NCBI GenBank assembly: GCA_037893225.1
Contig: JAZGUH010000359.1
Location: 372,001-436,000, forward strand
Reading direction: 5' to 3'
Source of the DNA: Hippasteria phrygiana
Lineage: Eukaryota; Echinodermata; Asteroidea; Valvatida; Goniasteridae
Length of the DNA: 64,000 bases
The notes beneath the pieces were generated by a model. The model worked only from the letters and a program-made list of their open reading frames with translations. It searched no databases and had not been told where the DNA came from. This document shows positions 24,001 through 33,000 of the stretch, piece after piece. The stretch's first letter is position 1. Each line of letters starts with the position of its first letter. The position numbers were made by a program, and so were the translations under genes.

Positions 24001-27000
24001 GTAGCGCCACCATAGTGACCGTGAAATTAGGGAAGTTCTTTTGGTTCTATCAATGCGCGTGCATCGTTTGATAGAACCATGTGATAGAACGTTTTGGGCG
24101 GTGCGGGTTCGCGTCGTGTGATGGGTCGAATAATTCAATGCACGTGATCGACGATCCACCAATCGGATGGCTGGGATTTATTCAGGTGTTGTATAAAAAG
24201 CACTAGCGGTCAGAGGATCACACACTCCCCATGAATATTGCTGTGACGAAAACTGACCTGTATAGACGAATCCGGCGACCAAAATAAGAAGCATTTACTG
24301 CGGTGGCGAGGCGCTCGCGTGCGTGTTAGACGCACGCGCTCGACGCAGCTTCGACCAACGGGGTGTTTACAACTTGCCAAAATGCGCGCGCGACTAAAGT
24401 TTAAGAACGCGCGCATCCTGCACGCTAGCGCGGCACCGCTGTAAAAATGGCGTCGTCGAATTCCTGTATAGAATGAGTTTATTATATATCAGCCAACTGG
24501 GTGTTAATGCTGGTACGGCAAAAAACAGTATTACCGCAGTTGATACCACTTGCAGACAATATGAAATGGTCCCTAATATGTATATATCCATAATATGCTG
24601 TGGATAGTTTGGACTTTCAACCCTTTGTACTTGAAAACAAAATCAACATCAGTTAGTGCTAGTAGAGAATTTCATTTAGAATCGTGAGAGCCAGTTTAGG
24701 AAGGAATATTACACTGTTGTTATTCCATCTCTTGGCTTTATTAACACTAACCCCCACGAGGTATTCTCTGAGCACCCTGCCAAATGCAATCGAATGCAAC
24801 ACAGCTGAAATAAGAACCCTGCCAAATGCAATGTTGCACTGTGCAGTGAACTCATCTGTACCAGCCTTGTTGCTGGAGGCTTATACATGTATAATACTAA
24901 ATACAACATAATGCATCAGACCAGGAGACATGTACATGCCTTGACTGCTAAATGCAGCAACTTTTACCATTATGCAATCTGTTGCATTTAGCAGGGTTAG
25001 GGTTAACTACCGAAAGAAGACAGAAGAATGTTTCACACTGCAAAATCCCGAGCAGAGTGGTACCTACGCATTATGGCACTATATACTGACTCCTACTGTC
25101 TGTGGACCAGCCTGAATATTACCAACACATTTTGTGTATTTCCTTGTGGAAATGCGGTTACACCATGCAGAAAATTGCATCTGGCTCAATGGATAATATT
25201 TTGGTTCCTTTTTACGTAGTTACAACCATAATTTGGAGGGAAAAAAGAAGAATAAGGAACAAATAAGAAAGATTACATTTTCAGGTTTTGCCGCTTTTGA
25301 AAGTGATGACGGAAAAACCAAATCTGCAAATAAATTTGTTCGGTCTCCGACAGGTTGACGATGTTGAAGACAAAGAAACCGTCTCGGGATTGTTTGACCC
25401 CGAACTACCAACAGGTAAGAGTTTATTGCGAAGAATAAGTTATTGGACTTTTTAAACAGGCGCAGAATATCAGTAAGTAGTTTCAGAGAATAGCTCTGAA
25501 GATATGAATTTCATCTTACTGTCATTTTGTTGTGATGCGTTTTTACACGCAGAAATCACTATGAAAATAGCACACATGCTTTTTGATTGATCCTTAACCA
25601 GATTCATGCAAAACGTGATGCGTGCACATATATCCCACTGGGCACATATTTTGAATAGATGTAAACAAACTGACATGGTCTATATTCAAATTCAGAACAA
25701 TAATGGAGATGCTGGTAACTAGTCTAACAGGTTCATAACAAATTTGCCCCATGGCATTGCACACAAAAAAATTGTGTTGCCCTTAAATGGGAAAAATCAG
25801 GTCGGTCGGTAATTTTTTTTTTTTTTTAAATTAATTTTTACCATCCTTGAAAACAATACTACATGTCGTGTAACTTGGAAGTCGGGAGGCATGAAGTAAG
25901 CTTATTTAAAAGTAAGATGGGGAAATGCACGATTGTGCCATCGTAGCTGTATTTAAAGACAGTGATTTAAAAAAATACTTGTTCATTTTGTGCAGGAAAA
26001 GGTAAGATTTTTAACATTTCTTTAACAAAAAAAATAATTTAAAAAATAAGAAACAAAAACAAACAAACAAACGACCGGAGTTTTGTGACTTTTCAGTCAG
26101 TCACAGAGGGCAACACAACTATTTTTTGGGGCCTAATGATGTCTAACATAATGATTGGAAGCCATGCTTAAAACTTCTCAAATTGGAAGTCACAATTTTT
26201 AGTTTAGATAAAAAGAGACTAACGAGTGATCGTTCCTTTGGCTTGTTTGTAGGACTGTTTAGCTGTACGACTGAGACTGTACCAGGTAACTTCCGTCCAA
26301 GCAAGCATCTACAGATGTTTACTCTGATGAGAACCCAGACCTTGGCCGAGTCCTCCACCAAGCATTTTGCTCCCATATTTGATGACCTTGTTCAGGTAGG
26401 TTGGCTTGCTCTGTCCGGCATCAGACTTTTTCATGAGACATCCATGTTATGTCACATTTTTCACGTACTTGAATTGTGACTATATTTATTTGGTGCGTTT
26501 AACTTGCTTAATCTTGACCATTTTTTAGTTCAGCAGTGTTCGGTTCTGTAAACTATTAAACTCGGTAAAAATGTAGGAATGTAAATAGACGTACTAAAAT
26601 CGCTAAAAATGTTGAGGTTTCCTTGAATTTGTGCACAAACTTGGCTGTTTCCACTTCTTTTTTTTATGGAAGTCAAGTCGTCAAATACAAGGCTGAAAGG
26701 CACTAAAAGGGTCAGAGGTCGTGGGGTTGGTTTACATTTTAGGTTTAATACCAGCCCCACCACCCTGATGGTTTTCCTGGGTCCAGATCTAAATAGAGGA
26801 TAAATCTTCAATAGCAACCAAAGAAATTGTCCCAAATTTCAGACCTATAGACCCAGGCGGGGTAACTTCCAACGTTGGTGAGACCAACTCACTCAAGTGT
26901 GTAAACGAGTGCAATCGGGGACCTCCTATTGTCCCTTTTTTGTTTGTACTTTAACGGGGACCTTTCTCAATCGGGGACCCTATTGTCCTCTTTTGTTAAA

Positions 27001-30000
27001 GGTCCCCTATTGAATGCAAAAACAAACTCACCCACCCAAATAGCTCTTTGATTTTATAGCTCTACTTATGCTGTTTTGAATATTTTGTTTGTGAAGCTAT
27101 AAACCTAAAGTCTACAGCAATCCCTAACGTACCGATACCAAAGAAATTATCCCAATTTTCAGACCTATAGACCCAAGCGGGGTAACTTCCACCATTGGTG
27201 AGCCAAGTTGCATTTTGATTTTATAGCTCTACTTGATATAGTCAGAGGTGTCCAGTCACTTATGCTGTTTTGAATATTTTGTGGTATTTTATTTGTCACT
27301 TCAGAGTATGTGTTTCAAGCTTCTGTCCATGGCTCCTTGCTGTCTGTGCAGCGTGTGCTATGATGTCAATGTACCAGACAATGATGTCATACAGGTTACT
27401 ATGACTATTATTTGATTCCATGAATCTTAACCCCTTGCGTACGGTTGACACAAATACGTGCAGATTGAAAATTGTCACCAGGCTGGTTGACTTCTATTTG
27501 TGTCAATCTCTGCACTTTCAGTCCATTATTGGGGTATTGTGTACGTTATGCTTGGCTGCACAAGCCTCTTGTTTCCGTTTTGCTTGGCTGCATAACCCGA
27601 CCTGGTGCCCCGGCGCCTCCCATCTAAAACCCGGGGTCAAGGGGTTAAAGGGACACTGTGTCTTGGGCCCTAAAATTGGTATGCCCCAGAAGATCCTTTA
27701 AAATCGAATATAATCTCAAATATCACCACTCCTTGAAAGTGTGCAGTTTTTGTTAAAACTTTTGATAAAAAGGCTGTTATAACAGTCCCAATCAATGAAC
27801 TTGTTTCCCAAATGCTGTTTTTATACAAATCAGCAATACATCGCCCTACGATCTATAGACTAATATATTTTCACACGGAGCCATTTCCTCTTTCAGTCGA
27901 TACCAAATTTAGCCTTGATACATGTACTTCTATAGGTAATGTTTTTGAGAAATTTGCCGTTTTAAGCCAAGTCTATTTTATTGTGGATTTTCCCCTGAGT
28001 GCCCCCCCCCCCCCCCCCTGTAGTTACGCCATTGGATGTAAGTCCACTTTTTCACTGTTTGGGAATCAGACTCTGGAACTGGGCTTGACTACAGCATTGG
28101 TCTAATGAGTCTCAAGTCTGAGTCCTTGTCACAAGTCACGGGAGAACCAACTCGCCGTTGAAGAGAACAAATTTGTTGTTTTCTCTCTTTCAAGCTGTGG
28201 CTGACAGCATCGGCTGTTGATCTGCGGGAAAGTGGAGCATCCAGTCCAGAGAAGGTGCTTCTAAACAAAGGTACTGCAGAATCTCAGGGTCATTTAGATA
28301 GAATCGCGTTGATCACTCCAAGTTAATTATGCTTTTCACATTAGGGAGCACTGCCTAACCCATGGTCGGGCCAGGCCGTTGAAAAGCCTGGCCAAGCCCC
28401 GGGAGTGCCCGGGCCCGCCCGGGCCTTTGGGATTCTATAACCCCCTGAATGTACACAATAAACTGCCCACTAATGCTGGAGGCCAGTCAGCTCCCATTGT
28501 TCACCCAGACTTGATCTCCGGCCCGTGAATGGAATGACTACAAAAGCAATCACTAGTAGTAGATGCTCTATTGTTAGGTGATTTGTGGCTCATAATAGCA
28601 AGACTAAAAGCCAGAAGGCCCGGGCGTTGCCAGGCTTTTGAACGTCCTGGCCCGACCATGGGTTAGGCAGTGCTCCCTTAGGCAGATGTGTTGAGTCATC
28701 ATGTTTAAGTCATATCAACAAACTTTAAGCAAGTTCTTTCTCAAAGAGTTCTTTCTTATTTGTCTTTGAGAAAGAAGTTGTGTAGGCCAGCTAATTTAGT
28801 TGATTTGTATATTTCAGGTCCATTATTAACTAACAAAAACATAGGAGGGGGAGGGGATGGAAAGAGAAAAAAATTTACAAGGAGGACATTTCTTGGAATG
28901 GAAGAATATTTCAGGAAAAAAAGAAAAGAAAAATATGGTTACTGCATGGGTTAGGCAGTGCTCCCTAAATGATCTCGCGTTCCACCCACTTGTTCCCAAA
29001 GAGTAGAATTCTTTAAAAGGGTTTACAGGTAGTAGTGTTAAACTCAGCCACGTATTTCAAGAATTAGACATTCAGCTCCACCAACGGTGTGGACTGAAGT
29101 TTATAAATGGATCAACTGGCCTTGGTAATTACCATCACTGGTCTCCATGTATACAAATCTGGATAGATCATTGGCTGTTCAAGTTGACGACACCGTCCGC
29201 CATCTTGCCACTCCATGCGATGCACAGACGTACGTTAAAATAGTACAAGCATGACATAAGCAGGCACTAGACTAGGCAGCAATGATTTATGGATGTTCCA
29301 TGAGTGGTAGTATGGCAGCTGCTGGCGACAGTTCTTGGTACAGCACGCAACTGTCAATGAGATATCCAGATTTGTATGCATGGAGATCAGTGGTATTACC
29401 AAGTGATGCCTGCCTCACTCATTGACAAAACACCTTCTTGGTTCTTAGGGAGACGACCTGTGTCTCAAAATCTCAATCTTATTGCAATAGAAAACTCGCA
29501 AACGTTAACTGCAGCAAGCAACCATGATAATCTTGTTCTTACCCTTAATGAATGTCTTGTATTCACAGGATCTGATTATTTTCTTTCTTGGCTCCTACTC
29601 AGGAGGCAAGTCAACTGATGCTGAGATGATGTTTGCGATGGAGGAACTACAAGCAGCAGAGGGGATGCCCACATCACCATCAACACCAACACGCAAAGGT
29701 TGGTGTTTAAAATTGTTACAAAGTCTTAAGACGTGTCGATCAGAGAGATTTTTGAACTTCAGTTTTTGTATGCATTAATTAATTAATTTTTTTTGGGGGG
29801 GGAGGGGAGGGGAGGGGGGGGGGAGAATTTTACCAAGATGATGGTAAACATTCCAATGTTCGCACTTGGAATTTTGATGCTGCAAAATTTTACCGAATGT
29901 TTACATGATTTTAATTGTGGTATTGTTTATAAATATTTCCAAAGAAAGTGGCTCAAAATTACTTCTTAATTTTTCAAGTTATTAAAAAAAATGTAGTATT

Positions 30001-33000
30001 TGCTCACACCAACATGTTAACATCTAAAATATTTTGTGAGTTTGAGTTTCACCATTGCAAATTGTAATTTCACAGAAATATATCTCGGGTAAAATTGGAC
30101 GAATGATAGGTTAAAGTAGAATAAACTTGTAGAAGAATTTCTCGGCAATATATGTACTACATTGTACATGTAGATCGTTTTTTTTATCGTCTGAAGCAGT
30201 GCAATGTGATCCTCATAATATTCAGCCTTCATGACAGAGTCATCAATTTTGGAATCGGAATCGCCCATGATTTCCTCAAGCTAGAGTACCATACTTGATT
30301 TGCGATGGCATGAGAGTTCTGTTGTATCTACGACACTGTATATTTTGTTTATTGTCTTGCAGGCTCTAAAGTTGCTAAGCTTGAGAAGAGGATAGTGCTG
30401 ACAGTAAGTGTGCACAGAAACCGAGGTGTTTACTCACCGTCATTGGAATGATACTTGTTCTCCGTTTAATGTGAGGACGGACTATTGGAGATCAAATGTC
30501 TATTACCCTGATCGTGTTGTAATTGTTGCGAGTACAAAATATGCCAAATGAGGCTTGTGATGCTGTTGACATGGGTGAGTATCAACGAAAACTACCAAAG
30601 TTAAATCTTAATTTGCAGATTTTTGCGTGCTGCGGCTTATACTCCGCGCGGCCTATATTCCGAAAATTACGGTACTCCTGAAAGCCGGCAAAAGTCCTAC
30701 TTTTATCCAGATTTTAATCCTATTATTCTCCGATTTTTTTCACCTGATTCTGCATGAAAACCCGACACCATAGTCCATGTAGGAGAATGGACACCCGAGC
30801 TACTATCCCGCCCAAATCTCGTTGGGGGCCCCCTGCCCCTGGTCAATGTTGGCTCTCATTGCGCGGGATGCGCTCCAGCTTCAGATTACAATATTGAGCG
30901 GGGTTGCGGGGAATGGTACGTTTATTGTCACGTGGCCAAAGCATTTTGGCTGGAATTGTAGGTGTGAGGGACGTACCATTTCACAGAGACGATCATATGA
31001 TATCACTTTGATACGTATGTGATATATTTGGGGCCCAATTGAGGTGTACTTTTTTGACTCGCACTGTACGATATTCCAAGACCCCGCATGAGTTAAGGGA
31101 GCATTTCATATTGTCCGTGTACGGTATTGATTCCGGTACCGCTGTTTTCCTTTTCGGTGCTGCATTCCATCTTCTCAAACCTAGCTGATGAATGGGAAGT
31201 CGGGCGGCTTGAATAACTAAATAATCATGAGGTTCAATACTGGAGATTGGAGCTCCTTTATAAGCCCGGTCGGCTTGTCAGAGATTTCCAGTTTGCAGCA
31301 GTCATTAAATCCTGAACAGGCATAGGCCAGACTGGACTTAAGAACCCCATGTGGCGGTCTTGCATTGTTGCAGTGAATGTTAATTATTAACCCCTTGAGT
31401 ACGGTTTTCATATTGAGGCGCCGGGGTGCCATGTCGGCTTTGCAGCCAAGCGAAATGAACACAATAATCCAACAATGTATTGAAAATGCAGAAAATGGCG
31501 TGTATAGACATCATCCGGCCTGGTGGCAATATTTTTTTGCGCCATTTGGTGTCATCCGTACACAAGGGGTTAACAGCCCTTGCATGGAATACGTAAATCA
31601 TCCATTGTCCACAAATGGATTCTTTGTAACTTAAACACTGGCAGCCAGTGGACCACACACTGGAATATTGCTGTGATGAAACTGCCTTGTGTGCACTGAC
31701 CCATATAGAACAAGCTCTTCATCTCAATCAGCTGGGTGTTGATGTTGCTTCCCCAAAAAGCAGCGGTACTGCACCTGATACCACTTTCAGACAATATGAA
31801 ATGATCCCTAAGGTGTGTCTGAAGTTAGTCCATTCACCAGTATGTCGGCTCCCTGCGAATATATCCACTGCAAACCTACATCATCTTTCCTTACTTGCAA
31901 GGACCCTACTGTAGTGCCTTCATGGCGTCCGAGGGTAGAGATCACACCACTGTCCACTGTTCCGGGGGGAGTGATTGACCGATACCTGGGTTACATCAAC
32001 CTCTTCTTCGTACGGGAGTCGATGTCAGTCAGGGAGGTGAGACCAATAACGTGTTTGTTCTATACTATCGGTATCATTGTATTTACCCCCAGCCCTTGGG
32101 CATTGTGGGTAGGAACCCTCTTGAAATGTCCAAATATAGCATGGGTCTATAGGTCTGACAATAAGCCAGTTCGGTATCTCAAAGGTCAAAGGATATTCGT
32201 AATAAAATTGCTGACGTAATGTTACGCCATTTTACGCGAACGCCCATTCTGATAAACATGTGCACGTTGTGCGACCACCATTTGCATTCACACACGCGTG
32301 TTGGGTCATGCGGGTCATTCGGGATAAAATGGCATTGTGCACATGCGCAGTTGAAATACCGGACTGGCTTATTGGGATAATTTCTTTGGTATTGAAGATT
32401 TATCCTCTGTTGTAGCCCTTTACCTGAAGTGGTTTTTAGCCTGGTATTGGGCGACTTCCATTAAAAAATTAAATTAAAAAATGCTATGTTATAGTATACA
32501 AATAATGAATGTTTATGAGTGCGATGGTAAGAATAATTTCATGAGGTGACAGATTGAATGGGACATTCAATCTGTCACCGAATGAAATTATTCTTACCAT
32601 TGCACGAATGTGAAACATTCATTATTTGTTGAATATACAACGCCTGAATAAATCCGACAGATTGCATGCATGGATTTCTTTGTGTAACGTTACAACGTGC
32701 CGTTTACCTTCTCAGTCCCGCATAAAACCGCGACAAAATTTTTTCGAGTTCCGAATCAGTTAAAGCTTCAATTGTTGTTGTTCCTGCGTGTCTTGCAAAT
32801 TCATCTAATCGTTTCACTGCATATTTGATTTGTCTCTTTGTATTTGGAGCGTCAGCATCGCCTACGAGTTCCAATATTTCGTCGTCCGTTAGGAGAACAA
32901 ACCGCGGCAGTTCGGGAAACTCGGCCGCCATGTTGTGTGAATGACAGCCCTGTTGTAGCGCCACACCATAGTGACCGTGAAATTAGGGAAGTTCGTTTGG

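Larger units (their letters stand above)
23205..24262 (+). repeat. Dispersed repeat R1, copy 1, split by an insertion
   Basis: GGAGCATTTCATATTGTC to TGAATATTGCTGTGACGAAA, matching 63654-64000. The part between GGATTCGTTA (23507) and AAAGCACTAG (24197) is the inserted element at 23516-24196. Confidence 0.7.

Noticed and set aside
27950..28020. Poly-C and poly-G tracts (also 18.46, 22.54, 48.52, 60.42 and 61.58 kb) as regulatory G-quadruplexes
   Set aside because: Single homopolymer runs, likely unstable or misassembled; nothing ties them to a gene.
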